64,000 bases of DNA, taken from positions 167,693 to 231,692 of the forward strand of contig NZ_LT800494.1 of the NCBI RefSeq assembly GCF_900166665.1, given 5' to 3'. Position numbers and translations under genes: made by a program. Of this stretch, positions 8,421-17,182 are shown in pieces. Numbering within the stretch: position 1 is the stretch's first letter; every line of letters starts with the position of its first letter. This DNA comes from Cytobacillus gottheilii. Its GTDB lineage: Bacteria > Bacillota > Bacilli > Bacillales > Cytobacillaceae. Below the pieces are notes generated by a model. It was not told the DNA's origin. It did no database searches and saw nothing but the letters and a program-made list of their open reading frames with translations.

Positions 8421-8879
8421 ATGTACCTCTTTCTTTGGAACGGGGATGAGAGTCTTTCGTTATTTTGTTTAGTTCTTTAACTCTAGAAAGTACCCGTTAA
8501 TTTAATTGAATAAATCCATTCAGTCAAAAAAACATCTCATCTCCTGCATTTAAAATGAAATAATATCTGGTAGGAATAATTATAACACTGATTAAAAGCA
8601 ATTTTATGCTCAAGTAAAATAAAAAAGGAGAGTCGCAAAGGAAACAAATTTGAATTTTTTTGGTTTTTTGATGAGGTAAAAGTAAAAGCAGATACTATTT
8701 CTATTATTACATCTAATCCTCGTTCACATTTCCAGCTGCGGTACAACAAGAGTTCTATTTTCAAAATATAATCATTTCAAAATGGTAATTATAAGTGTAA
8801 GTATTTTTAACCTTATTTCTTACATAAATAAGAAACCAAATTCAATTTACCAATTGAATGATTATGATAACTCTTGAAC
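8421..8879. other. AT-rich intergenic region
   Basis: This 459-bp stretch precedes the CBS gene on the minus strand and must hold its promoter. I saw no convincing gene, RNA structure or repeat. The short reading frames here have no ribosome sites and no recognisable protein pattern. Confidence 0.5.
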
Positions 8880-9165
8880 ATGAACCATCTCCCCTTGAAC
8901 CCAAACCTCCCGAATATTCTCCGGCGGTATCATACAAATCTTCGTTAAAATTGAAAATAGTCAGTTTGGCCATAGGTACCTTCGTATCAATGATTTGCAT
9001 ATCCCATGCATGTCTTCTTTCATTCGGCGTGGAAGGCTGAGGCTTTCTCCTCCGCCAGCGGTTGCGGGATAAATTGCCTCATTGATCGTGATGCGTGAGT
9101 TTGCTGCTCCTCTTTCAACTGCTGGAATATTTGCATTGACACCGTCTTCCAGTATTCTTGGTGCG
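8880..9165 (-). pseudogene. Decayed 3' fragment of guanine deaminase gene
   Basis: The DNA matches the last ~320 bp of the intact guanine deaminase gene (10781-11100) in the same orientation. For example, both contain the codons for RITINEA and ATAGGGESLSLP, the phrase LEDGV(D/N)ANI, and the nucleotide run ctgaggctttctcctccgcc. The copy has internal deletions, including a loss of about 30 nt near 8925 and a rearranged stretch near 9030, and has lost the reading frame. No start or upstream two-thirds of the gene remain. It lies just downstream of the WYL-regulator gene, so the WYL/VOC pair is bracketed by two same-direction copies of this sequence. Confidence 0.85.
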
Positions 9166-9222
9166 GAGTGGTGTTTTGCGAAAAAACAGCAAAATCTGAG
9201 TGCCATAAGGTGACAGCCATAA

Positions 9223-10131
9223 TTAAGCGTAATTATTCGCGATTTCAAGTAAATAACGATGGAAATTTTCAGCATATGATGTTGGTTCGATAATGGTTAG
9301 ATTCGTACCGAAGCCTGCTAAAAATTGAAAACCTATGTGATTTTGAGGGACTCGAATGGTAGCTATAAGGCGCTGAGATTGATCCACCTCAATACTCTTT
9401 CGGCCGTACCTTTCTATGAAATGATCTGCAATATTAGATGAAATGATCGCCTTTATAGATATTTGCTGATCTTGATAATTCATATGAACTTGCTCTGGTG
9501 CTTGTTCCCTGGGATTAAAAGCTTGGTCTCCTATAGCGAGATTGTCGATTCTAGATAATTTAAACGTTCGATAATCCTGCCGCTGTAGACAAAACCCCTT
9601 CAAATACCAGCTGCTTTCGCTAAAATGAAGCTGATACGGCTCGACCGTTCGAATGGTGCTAAGACCATTCTTATCTATATAGTCAAAAGTGATCAACTTA
9701 TGTTCTGCTATTGATTTTTGGCATGTCTTTGAGATTTTTGAGACTTCAGATCGGCCTTCCCACTTATAAAAAGATAAATGGATTGAATTTTGCTTCGCCA
9801 ATGGATTAACCATCGCTTCCATCTTTTTAATAGTAAGTTCCACTTCCTCGCTCATAAAAATCTGTTCCAATCCGCCAAGCGCAATCAATATATTTTCTAA
9901 GTCAGAGGTATTTAAGAGTCTTTTATCAACCTTGTATTCTTCCATGATCCCATAGCCGCCATTTACTCCGTGAACCGAGTAGATCGGAATGTTTGATAGG
10001 CTCAATGTTTCCATATCACGAAGAATCGTTCTTTTGGAGACGTTAAAAAGCTGTGAAAATTCTCTTGTGGAAACAACATCCTTTTTCAGCAAGATCATAA
10101 TAATCGTTATTAAGCGCTCAATTTTCCCCAT
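9223..10131 (-). CDS. YafY-type transcriptional regulator, HTH plus WYL domain
   Basis: The 302-residue protein begins with a winged helix-turn-helix of the DeoR/HTH_11 type (residues 1-60: VSTREFSQLFNVSKRTILRDMETL). A WYL domain at about 135-215 includes DYIDKNGLSTIRTVEPYQLHF and the SWYLKGFC strand. A WCX-like extension ends the protein. WYL regulators sense small ligands or nucleic acids and often repress a neighbouring gene. It is divergent from the VOC protein gene 96 bp away, so that gene is the likely target. AAGGTG lies just upstream of its ATG. Confidence 0.85.
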   Translation of the reverse strand: MGKIERLITIIMILLKKDVVSTREFSQLFNVSKRTILRDMETLSLSNIPIYSVHGVNGGYGIMEEYKVDKRLLNTSDLENILIALGGLEQIFMSEEVELTIKKMEAMVNPLAKQNSIHLSFYKWEGRSEVSKISKTCQKSIAEHKLITFDYIDKNGLSTIRTVEPYQLHFSESSWYLKGFCLQRQDYRTFKLSRIDNLAIGDQAFNPREQAPEQVHMNYQDQQISIKAIISSNIADHFIERYGRKSIEVDQSQRLIATIRVPQNHIGFQFLAGFGTNLTIIEPTSYAENFHRYLLEIANNYA

Positions 10132-10227
10132 AACATCACCTTTTTTTATTTATTTAGAAAAGGTGACATACAGCTGTCACCACTAATAAATTATACTTCA
10201 TTTATCAAAACAAGGAGGTAAAACTAT

Positions 10228-10692
10228 ATGTCAGTTATTGTTTATGTAAACTTTGATGGAAACGCAGATGAGGCAATTGAATTTTATTCGGAGGCACTCA
10301 ATGCAAGCAAGGTAAAGAAAGTGAAATTCAAAGATTTCCCGCAGGATCCCAATTTTCCAATGCCGAAAAATGAACTTAATATGATCATGGAATCTTCTAT
10401 AGAATTCGCAGGTGGTAAAATCATGATGTCAGATTTATTGCCTTCCATGAAGAGTGTAACAGGTGCATTGGTGAAGGGAAGTAATGTACTGATTAGTCTG
10501 GTGATGGATGATAAACATTTATTAGAACAATACTTTAGGAATCTATCAAAAGGCGGAATTGTAATCATGCCGTTATCGGAAACGCCTTGGTCTTCCTGCT
10601 TTGGAATGCTGGTTGATCAATTCGGTATAACCTGGAAATTTAATCGTGACGCAGATCAGTTTCTGGACAGTGTCATTGCGAATAAACAGTAA
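10228..10692 (+). CDS. VOC-superfamily protein, PhnB-like
   Basis: The 154-residue product has the paired beta-alpha-beta-beta-beta units of the vicinal-oxygen-chelate fold, in the PhnB/3-demethylubiquinone-methyltransferase-like branch. It opens with the typical YVNFDGNADEAIEFYSEAL and closes with FGMLVDQFGITWKFN. Members include antibiotic-binding and glyoxalase-type proteins, but most PhnB-like ones have no known substrate, and none can be assigned here. A strong AAGGAGG ribosome site precedes the ATG. The divergent WYL regulator is its probable controller, and a perfect hairpin terminator follows. Confidence 0.8.
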   Translation: MSVIVYVNFDGNADEAIEFYSEALNASKVKKVKFKDFPQDPNFPMPKNELNMIMESSIEFAGGKIMMSDLLPSMKSVTGALVKGSNVLISLVMDDKHLLEQYFRNLSKGGIVIMPLSETPWSSCFGMLVDQFGITWKFNRDADQFLDSVIANKQ

Positions 10693-10697
10693 CTAAG

Positions 10698-10728
10698 AAA
10701 ACATGGCCTTGCATGCAAGGCCATGTTT
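10698..10728. terminator. Bidirectional rho-independent terminator
   Basis: A near-perfect palindrome built on acatggccttgc / gcaaggccatgt is flanked by A and T runs. It serves the VOC gene on plus and the guanine deaminase gene on minus. Confidence 0.85.
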
Positions 10729-10775
10729 TTACTATTTATTAAATACCGTCATCAAAACCCACATCTGATCCGTTT

Positions 10776-12140
10776 TTACCGGGTACGAACCTTCACCCCC
10801 TGAACCCAAACCTCACGAATATTCTCCGGCCGAACGTTGTACATGATCTTCTGAAAAATATCATACAAATCTTCATTTGGATCAAAAATAGGCAGCTTTG
10901 CCGCAGGAGCTTTTGTGTCAATGATCTGCACATCCCATGTATAGCCTACTCTCAATCGGCCGACTGGAAGGCTGAGGCTTTCTCCTCCGCCAGCGGTTGC
11001 AAGATAGAATGCTTCATTGATCGTAATGCGTGAGTTTGCTACTCCTCTTTCATCTGCTTGAATATTTGCATCGACACCGTCTTCCAGCATTCTTGAAGAG
11101 ACAACAGCCTGTTTGGCATTATCATATAAACTTGGTGTGGCACCAGCAGAAATATCAGTTCCTAGTCCAATGTCGATCCCCATTCTTCTAAAGCGATAGA
11201 GAGGAAGGACGCTGTTGGCAAAATAAGCATTTGATAAGGGACAATGAGCAATAGCTGTGCCGGTTTCAGCGAATAAAGCAGCGTCCTCATCACTAAGGAA
11301 ATTACTATGAGCCATGACGGATTTATCACTTAGTAATCCAAAGCCATTTAACGCAAAGGCATCATGTTTGTTAAATCTTTCTTTTACATAATGATGTGCC
11401 CAATCACTTTCACTGCAATGGGATTGAATATGGGTATCGTATTTAAGAGCCAGTTCTCCTAAGCCTTTTAATGCTTCATCTGTACAGCTTGGAATAAAGC
11501 GTGGCGTAACAACTGGATAGACACCTTGTTTTACTGTTTTATTCAGGTTTTTTACTGCTAAAATAAACTCCTCTGTATCTCTAAGTGCAGTTTCGGCATC
11601 CAGGTCTCGATAATAGGATGGGTTTTGTTCAGGATCGTCCATTACGACTTTTCCGACTAATCCGCGTTGTCCTTTTTGTGCACAGATTTTGGCCAATAAT
11701 AGACTAGCTTCCTTATGCACAGTTGCGAAATACAAAGCAGTCGTTGTTCCATTTGCCAGCAGTGTGTCTACTAAATTATCATAGACACTTTTGGCAAAGT
11801 CTAAATCGGAGTATTTAGCTTCTAGAGGAAACGTGTACGTATTCAGCCAATCATATAAGGGAAGGTCCTGAGCCGTTCCTGATTGAGCCCATTGTGGAGC
11901 ATGAACATGTAAATCCACAAAACCAGGCAGGAGGAATTGTCCATCAGCCAAAACATGAAAGTGATCTTCTCCCTTATGAGCCTCAATCAAATGCTGGTAT
12001 TCCTCTTCCTGTGGTGCAACTACCTTTTCGATCATGCCATCAGAATTGATGCAAAAAAGGTAATCTTTTAAGATACTTATTTTCTCGGGTGAATCACTTG
12101 TGAAAGCAGTTCCAATAAAAATTTGCGTATAATTATTCAT
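10776..12140 (-). CDS. guaD: Guanine deaminase (amidohydrolase family)
   Basis: The 454-residue protein is an amidohydrolase-fold guanine deaminase, which converts guanine to xanthine and ammonia using zinc. Metal ligands are visible: H78 and H80 in GFVDLHVHAPQW, the HIQSHCSESDW histidine near 240, a HSNFL histidine near 278 and the aspartate in GLGTDISAG near 330. Length fits the bacterial amidohydrolase type rather than the small cytidine-deaminase-like GuaD of B. subtilis. AGGAAGG lies upstream of the ATG. It diverges from the riboswitch-controlled permease/Rieske operon, consistent with a guanine-to-xanthine-to-further-oxidation route. A broken copy of its 3' end lies at 8880-9165. Confidence 0.9.
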   Translation of the reverse strand: MNNYTQIFIGTAFTSDSPEKISILKDYLFCINSDGMIEKVVAPQEEEYQHLIEAHKGEDHFHVLADGQFLLPGFVDLHVHAPQWAQSGTAQDLPLYDWLNTYTFPLEAKYSDLDFAKSVYDNLVDTLLANGTTTALYFATVHKEASLLLAKICAQKGQRGLVGKVVMDDPEQNPSYYRDLDAETALRDTEEFILAVKNLNKTVKQGVYPVVTPRFIPSCTDEALKGLGELALKYDTHIQSHCSESDWAHHYVKERFNKHDAFALNGFGLLSDKSVMAHSNFLSDEDAALFAETGTAIAHCPLSNAYFANSVLPLYRFRRMGIDIGLGTDISAGATPSLYDNAKQAVVSSRMLEDGVDANIQADERGVANSRITINEAFYLATAGGGESLSLPVGRLRVGYTWDVQIIDTKAPAAKLPIFDPNEDLYDIFQKIMYNVRPENIREVWVQGVKVRTR

Positions 12141-12250
12141 AATTACCTTCCTAATGTTCGTATTTTGTGTTATTATCGTGATTATAGTGAAATGGTAACA
12201 CTTTTACTCTATAAAAACACGAATTATATCTATGAAAATTAAATATTGTT

Positions 12251-12319
12251 TTTCATATAATCGTAGGAATATGGCCTACAAGTTTCTACCTGTTTACCGT
12301 AAATAAACAGGCTATGAAA
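12251..12319 (+). promoter_or_regulatory. Purine riboswitch, guanine class
   Basis: This is the three-way-junction purine aptamer. P1 is tttcata / tatgaaa. P2 is gtagg / cctac around the core ataatcgtagga. The J2/3 element is aagtttctacc and P3 is ctgttt / aaacag around accgtaaat. The discriminator at 12312 is C, as in guanine/hypoxanthine/xanthine aptamers, rather than the U of adenine aptamers. A strong terminator lies 59 nt downstream, so ligand binding should switch off the permease and Rieske genes by transcription termination. Confidence 0.95.
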
Positions 12320-12377
12320 AGCAGAGACAGGATCAATTTCTTTCATGGAATTTATCCTTCTTTCGTATTTCGCTAAG

Positions 12378-12430
12378 GCTCGAAGTACATGCTTTTCTAT
12401 TTCCGGAAGCATGTATTTCGAGCTTTTTTT
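12378..12430 (+). terminator. Riboswitch expression-platform terminator
   Basis: The 17-bp stem gctcgaagtacatgctt / aagcatgtatttcgagc (two mismatches) is followed by seven T residues. It lies between the purine aptamer and the permease start and is the presumed off-state terminator. Confidence 0.9.
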
Positions 12431-12533
12431 GTATGTTCAGCCTTGCCGGAAAGAAAGCATAATGGCTTTTTGAAAGGCAGCATAAGTAAACAGCCTTATT
12501 AAAAAAATTAGAATCTAGTAGGAGGATGACAAC

Positions 12534-13892
12534 ATGGAGAGTACTACAAATCATTTAGAGTCTGCTTATAACAATGGGCAGCAGAAAAGAGAGGTAACCT
12601 TCTCGCAATCCTTATTCCTGGGTCTGCAGCAGGTTTTAGCAATGGACCTGTTTATACCGCCGGTTATTTTAGCTGGAATGCTATCCTTTTCTGTTACAGA
12701 TAGTACGATGCTGATTCAAATGACCTTTCTTGCTTGCGGTATTGCAACCATTATTCAAGCAGGACTGGCCATGAAACTGCCTGTTATGCAGGGACCTTCA
12801 TTTGTCCCGCTTAGTGCATTGGCTGCGATCGGTACAACTTCAGGAATTGGCGTAATGATCGGAAGCTTAATACCAGGTGCTATTTTAATCGCTTTATTAG
12901 GTAATCCGCTCAGAGTGTTTAGTAAAGTGGTAAGAAAATTTATCCCGCCAATCGTGGCAGGCACTGTTATTGTAGTGGTTGGTCTATCTCTTATGCCAAG
13001 TGCCATTAATTCCATTTATAATGCAGAAGGAAGCTTTGGAACGAATATGTTAGTTGCTTGTATAACAGCGGCTATTCTAATTTTTTGTATGTATGTAGGG
13101 GAAAAGTCTAAAACAAAATTAAAATATATGAAGCTCGTATCCGTTATTTTATCACTCGGAATGGGAACAATCGTTGCTTCGTTCTTTGGATTAGTCGATT
13201 TTTCATCTGTTGGGGCATCAGCATGGTTCCAGATGCCAAGCCTCTTTGCATTTGGAATGCCGGAATTTGAGCTTCACGCGATTTTAATCATGCTTGCCAT
13301 TTACTTTATTGTCATGATTGAAACGACTGGAACATGGTTTACAGTAGGAAATGTGACAGATGAAGAACTTACAGACAAGCGTCTAAACGGCGGAGCATTT
13401 GGCGAAGGAATCGGCTGTTTTGTTGGATCATTTTTTGGAGGCACGCCAGTAACTGGTTATTCGTCAAATGCCGGTATTATTGCTATTACGGGAGTGAAAA
13501 GCAGAAAGCCGATTATCATGGGCGGTTTCATACTCGTATTGCTTGGAATGATGCCAAAGCTGATGACCGTTATTGCTTGTATCCCAAGTGTTGTCATTAA
13601 TAGTGTGTTTGCTATTCTTTGTGTGGTTATTATGATGAACGGTTTTAAAGTCATTAAAAATGTGCCATTTACAGAGCGAAATATGCTGGTGATTGGCGTA
13701 TCGATTATGCTTGCGATGTTTGCCGTGCTGATTCCAGCCAATATTTCTCAAGGACTGCCTGAAATCGTTACTTATTTCGTTTCTTCAGGGACAGCTGTAG
13801 GGGCGATTACAGCTCTTATTCTGAATTTAGTTCTGCCGCAGAAGCTTGATGACACTGAAGTGACAAGCAAAGTCAACGTAACTATAAACTAA
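12534..13892 (+). CDS. Purine permease, NCS2 (xanthine/uracil permease) family
   Basis: The 452-residue polytopic protein belongs to the nucleobase:cation symporter-2 family. Hydrophobic helices run along the whole length, with family landmarks MQGPSFVPLSALAAIG (residues ~82-97), a central acidic helix region (FGEGIGCFVGSFFGGTPVTGYSSNAG, around 285-310) and an NxG-type turn. It should import a purine base by proton or sodium symport. The riboswitch class upstream and the guanine deaminase next door favour guanine, hypoxanthine or xanthine as substrate. AGGAGG precedes the ATG. It is the first gene of an operon with the Rieske oxygenase 21 bp downstream. Confidence 0.9.
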   Translation: MESTTNHLESAYNNGQQKREVTFSQSLFLGLQQVLAMDLFIPPVILAGMLSFSVTDSTMLIQMTFLACGIATIIQAGLAMKLPVMQGPSFVPLSALAAIGTTSGIGVMIGSLIPGAILIALLGNPLRVFSKVVRKFIPPIVAGTVIVVVGLSLMPSAINSIYNAEGSFGTNMLVACITAAILIFCMYVGEKSKTKLKYMKLVSVILSLGMGTIVASFFGLVDFSSVGASAWFQMPSLFAFGMPEFELHAILIMLAIYFIVMIETTGTWFTVGNVTDEELTDKRLNGGAFGEGIGCFVGSFFGGTPVTGYSSNAGIIAITGVKSRKPIIMGGFILVLLGMMPKLMTVIACIPSVVINSVFAILCVVIMMNGFKVIKNVPFTERNMLVIGVSIMLAMFAVLIPANISQGLPEIVTYFVSSGTAVGAITALILNLVLPQKLDDTEVTSKVNVTIN

Positions 13893-13913
13893 CATTGAGA
13901 AGGAGGATCACTC

Positions 13914-14909
13914 ATGCAACAAGATCGATTATGGAATGAATGGCATCCGGTATGTAAAGCAGAAGAATTGCTGGATGATCCGAAACAAGTATTTGTACTA
14001 GGTGAACGTGTGGCCATCTTCCGCACTGAAAAAGGTGTACATGCATTTAAAGATTTATGTATTCATAGAGGAGCAGCTTTATCACTAGGTAAAGTGGTAA
14101 ATGGAAACTTGAGATGTGCCTACCATGCCTGGGAATTTGGCTGTTCGGGAGCTTGTGTAAACATTCCTGCTCTGCCGAAGGGGCGTCCGATACCGCCTAA
14201 AGCAAAAGCAACCGTGTATAAATGCGAGGAACACCTCGGTCTGATTTGGGTTAATTTAGGTGACGATCCAGCACCGCTCGTTTCCTACCCTGAATATCAT
14301 GAGGACAGCTATCATACAGCCATTTGCGGACCATATGATGTGAAAGCCAATGCACCTAGAATCATTGAAAACTTCCTTGATGTTTCTCACCTTATGTTCG
14401 TTCACGAAGGATTGCTGGGAGACGAGGATCATGCTGAGGTAGCGGATTATACTGTAGAGTTTCGGGAAAATCGTATTATTACAAGTGAAATTCCTGTATA
14501 CCAGCCTAATTCTGACGGCCGTTCAAAGGGTGGCTATGCAAACTATGTATATGAAATTCTAAATCCAAAAACAGTGCGCTTTACGAAGACGACGGATGAT
14601 AATGATGAGGAATTTACGATTTTGCTTGCTGTTAATCAAATGGAAAATGAGAAGTCTCAGGCGTTTATGCTATTGACGAGAAACTATGACTTAGATAAGC
14701 CAGATGAACCTTTTATAGAGTTTCAGGATATCATTTTTAACCAGGATTTAGATATTGTAGAGAGTCAAAAACCGGAGCTGCTTCCATTAGACCTTCAAGC
14801 TGAAATGCACCTGAAGTCCGATGCACTTACCATTGCCTATCGCAAATGGCTGCAGGAGCTTGGGGTGGAAAACGGTACCTCACTAATGGAAAAAGCAACA
14901 CAATTATAG
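13914..14909 (+). CDS. Rieske non-heme iron oxygenase, candidate purine-ring hydroxylase
   Basis: The 331-residue protein has a Rieske [2Fe-2S] site, C49-x-H51 and C68-x2-H71 (CIHRGA, CAYHAW), in the N-terminal third. A catalytic domain follows with the mononuclear iron ligands D156/H159/H164 in NFLDVSHLMFVH and a third acidic ligand near D280. This is the architecture of single-subunit oxygenases of the VanA/TsaM/HpxD type. It is the second gene of the guanine-riboswitch operon, so the substrate is probably a purine. Klebsiella HpxD, a Rieske enzyme of purine catabolism, is the closest functional precedent I know. No reductase or ferredoxin partner is encoded here. The function is inferred from context, while the fold is seen directly. 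Confidence 0.85.
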   Translation: MQQDRLWNEWHPVCKAEELLDDPKQVFVLGERVAIFRTEKGVHAFKDLCIHRGAALSLGKVVNGNLRCAYHAWEFGCSGACVNIPALPKGRPIPPKAKATVYKCEEHLGLIWVNLGDDPAPLVSYPEYHEDSYHTAICGPYDVKANAPRIIENFLDVSHLMFVHEGLLGDEDHAEVADYTVEFRENRIITSEIPVYQPNSDGRSKGGYANYVYEILNPKTVRFTKTTDDNDEEFTILLAVNQMENEKSQAFMLLTRNYDLDKPDEPFIEFQDIIFNQDLDIVESQKPELLPLDLQAEMHLKSDALTIAYRKWLQELGVENGTSLMEKATQL

Positions 14910-14950
14910 TCAGTTTAAATATATTGGTGACTGTAAAGCTATAAAAATAA

Positions 14951-15266
14951 GAGGCTGGGACATAATTATTTAACACTCTTATAGAACCGAATGGTTAGGA
15001 AGTCATCTTTCTAATCATTTGGTTTTTTTGCGATTATAAAATATATCTTATTAGCATGAGTGAAATGGAGCGGAGGACACTTGACTCCTGTGGGAAATAG
15101 AGGAAAAGGTGAGACCCCGCAGGAGCTTTCTCCGAGGAGGCTCAGCTTCCGCCCCACGGAAAGCGAGGGTCCGCAGCGCAGGTGGAACGGACTTGTTTAA
15201 ATACCCAAACCAAGATATTGAAAGTTCGTGTTTTAGAAAGATTTATTTCGTTTTGTCCCAGCTTCC
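14951..15266 (+). repeat. ~315-bp dispersed hairpin-rich repeat, copy A
   Basis: It begins gaggctgggaca and ends tgtcccagcttc, so the termini are inverted repeats. Inside are a stem formed by accgaatggttaggaag and its partner, and a GC-rich block (gaccccgcaggagc, cggaaagcgagggtccgc). The same unit occurs inverted at 25522 and 58229. No transposase is encoded. The termini and internal palindromes suggest a non-autonomous mobile repeat or a repeated structured RNA. Any small reading frame inside is repeat sequence, not a gene. Confidence 0.85.
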
Positions 15267-15468
15267 TTCTTTTATTAATAGAGTTCTAAGCTAACGATGT
15301 TCGCTTAAGTAGCACCGCTAAGAGTTCCAGCTGTCCGATTAGGTATACAAGAAATTCCTTTGGGTAAATGCTGGAAAATTAATAGAATTGGATGATCTGG
15401 TGATATAATTGAGTACAATCTATTAGAAATTTACATACCTATTTACGTATCGGGAAGGAGTTTTATAA

Positions 15469-16683
15469 ATGAACCCACAACTGCAAATGGGGGCAAATAC
15501 AGCAATAACATCACCAAAAGGGACTGTAACAGTTAGCCATGACGTTTCAAATATCATTGATGTTTCTTTAACGGCTTTTCTTTTAACGGATGCTGATAAA
15601 GTACAGGGAGATAACGGCATTATTTTTTATAATCAGCCAGAAGGTCCTTCTGGTGTTGCAACTTTTATACCATCTATGATTGCTGGACAAACCAAAGTAC
15701 ATAAAATGGACTTTGATATGAGCAAAGTTCCCGCAGGGATTGTGAAAATAGCCATTACATTGACAGAGGATCATCATACAGGTTTTTCGAACGTAAAAAA
15801 CCTAAAGGCAGAGATCCGTACCGATCAAGAAGTAATTCAATTGATTCCATCTAGTTTTACAAAGGAAAATGGCATTGTAGTACTCGAAATATACTTAAGA
15901 AATGGCCAGACAAAGGTAAAATCAATTTGGCGAGGATTTAATTCTGGTCTTGAAGGTTTATGTGAAAACTTCGGAGTAGAAGTTGAAGAAGAGGAGAAAA
16001 TAATTCCTTCTGAGCCTAAAATGGCAACAACAGAACCTCAGAGTAAGAGTAGCAAAAATGCTTTCTCGTCAGTCAGTCTGGAAAAAGTAACAGGCAATAT
16101 CAGTCTTGATAAAGGCCAAAAACCCGTTATTATTGAAAAAACACCTGAAATCACTGCTACAGTCTCTTGGAAGACAGGTACAGATTATGATATTTATGCA
16201 TTAGTTTATACAAAGAATGGCAGACAAATAGATGTAGCGATGTTTGGAGCACAGGGCACACCGCCTCTTAGCCGATATGGCAACGGAGCTGTTGAACATA
16301 TGGGCGATGTTGGGAGAAACAGCGGTTCAACTAAGACGGAGATCATTAAATTAAGACTGACAAATGATATTCTCGCAGTTGTTCCTGTTGTTTATTCTGC
16401 ACAGTCAAATGGAACAGGTTCATTTTATCGATATAAGGTGTCTATGAGTATCGATAATCATAAAGGGACATCCGTCACTATATCTTCCAAAAATGCCAAT
16501 AATAATGATCGAATCTATACGTGTGTGCCTGGGATCCTTCATAATACAGATGATGGCATTATCATCAGTCCGCTAGAGTACTACAGTATGCCGAATTCAG
16601 AGAACCGTCCTAGACTGCAAATGGGCCCTCTAAATCTAGTAGAAGTATTTATGGATCAAGGCCCGGTTAATGATTATAAATAA
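15469..16683 (+). CDS. TerD/TerA-type stress protein with two domains
   Basis: Residues 1-165 of this 404-residue protein are a TerD domain: the strand DVSLTAFLLTDADKVQGD and GIIFYNQPEGPSG are family signatures, and their aspartates supply calcium sites in known members. A linker rich in E, P and S (about 170-210) joins it to a second beta-rich region (about 215-395, including TVSWKTGTDYDIYALVYTK) that resembles the second half of TerA proteins. Such proteins occur in stress and tellurite-resistance clusters with TerC and biosynthetic partners. Here the gene stands alone, with no terC or PRTase neighbour. AGGAG precedes the ATG and a hairpin terminator follows. Confidence 0.8.
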   Translation: MNPQLQMGANTAITSPKGTVTVSHDVSNIIDVSLTAFLLTDADKVQGDNGIIFYNQPEGPSGVATFIPSMIAGQTKVHKMDFDMSKVPAGIVKIAITLTEDHHTGFSNVKNLKAEIRTDQEVIQLIPSSFTKENGIVVLEIYLRNGQTKVKSIWRGFNSGLEGLCENFGVEVEEEEKIIPSEPKMATTEPQSKSSKNAFSSVSLEKVTGNISLDKGQKPVIIEKTPEITATVSWKTGTDYDIYALVYTKNGRQIDVAMFGAQGTPPLSRYGNGAVEHMGDVGRNSGSTKTEIIKLRLTNDILAVVPVVYSAQSNGTGSFYRYKVSMSIDNHKGTSVTISSKNANNNDRIYTCVPGILHNTDDGIIISPLEYYSMPNSENRPRLQMGPLNLVEVFMDQGPVNDYK

Positions 16684-16707
16684 GGTCACAGCTTAAATGG
16701 AAGTATA

Positions 16708-16740
16708 AAAAGATCTTGAGCATGGTCCTCAAGGTCTTTT
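16708..16740 (+). terminator. Rho-independent terminator after TerD-type gene
   Basis: The stem aaaagatcttgag / ctcaaggtctttt with a short loop runs into TTTTTG, 25 nt after the stop codon of the TerD-type gene. Confidence 0.75.
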
Positions 16741-16744
16741 TGTG

Positions 16745-17182
16745 TTCCAGTTAAAATAGCTGCAATCTACTTATTATGCATTAAAAATTGAATGATGCTT
16801 GTTTCATAAAGAAGTAACATTTTTAACAAAAATTAACAAAACCTTTACAGGAACTGCCTTTTTTGAGAGGATACAGGTTTGTTACATTGTAAAGTGAATA
16901 TTTTATTCATGATCTCCAGGTGAATAACAAAATGATTTTTAAAAGAATCTTTGTTTTAACTCTGCAATTAAGATTACACTCTTTTTTTTTGGCTTTTTAT
17001 ATTCAATCCAAGTTCAGAAAAAGGAGATGGTCTATAGTCCTGTATCGCTTTATTCGTTTTTACTAGACTCTTTATTAAATAGTGGGGATTAAATGCCCGT
17101 TTTAGATAAAACAAGATGTAGAAATGAAAGATATGTAACAAACAAGACTAACAGGCTCATATTCTAAAATGCGGGGTGGACC
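16745..17182. other. Long intergenic leader before glycosyltransferase gene
   Basis: This 438-bp AT-rich stretch ends with a GGGGTGG ribosome site before the glycosyltransferase ATG. I looked for a c-di-GMP, glmS or other riboswitch core and saw none. No conserved reading frame is visible. Confidence 0.45.

Noticed and set aside
8537-8764. 75-codon minus-strand ORF in the AT-rich gap
   Set aside because: No ribosome site, low-complexity composition and no recognisable protein pattern.
8858-9275. Short ORFs on both strands over the guaD-like fragment
   Set aside because: They are pieces of the decayed guanine deaminase copy, with deletions and no continuous product.
15109-15294. 61-codon ORF inside repeat copy A, and matching ORFs at 25497-25724 and 58209-58433
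   Set aside because: They are translations of the dispersed repeat. The frames differ between copies, lack ribosome sites and contain the palindromic core.
15469-16683. Full tellurite-resistance (ter) operon
   Set aside because: Only one TerD/TerA-type gene is present, with no terC, terB or biosynthetic partners around it.
16745-17182. Possible c-di-GMP riboswitch before the glycosyltransferase gene
   Set aside because: The conserved aptamer core sequences are absent.
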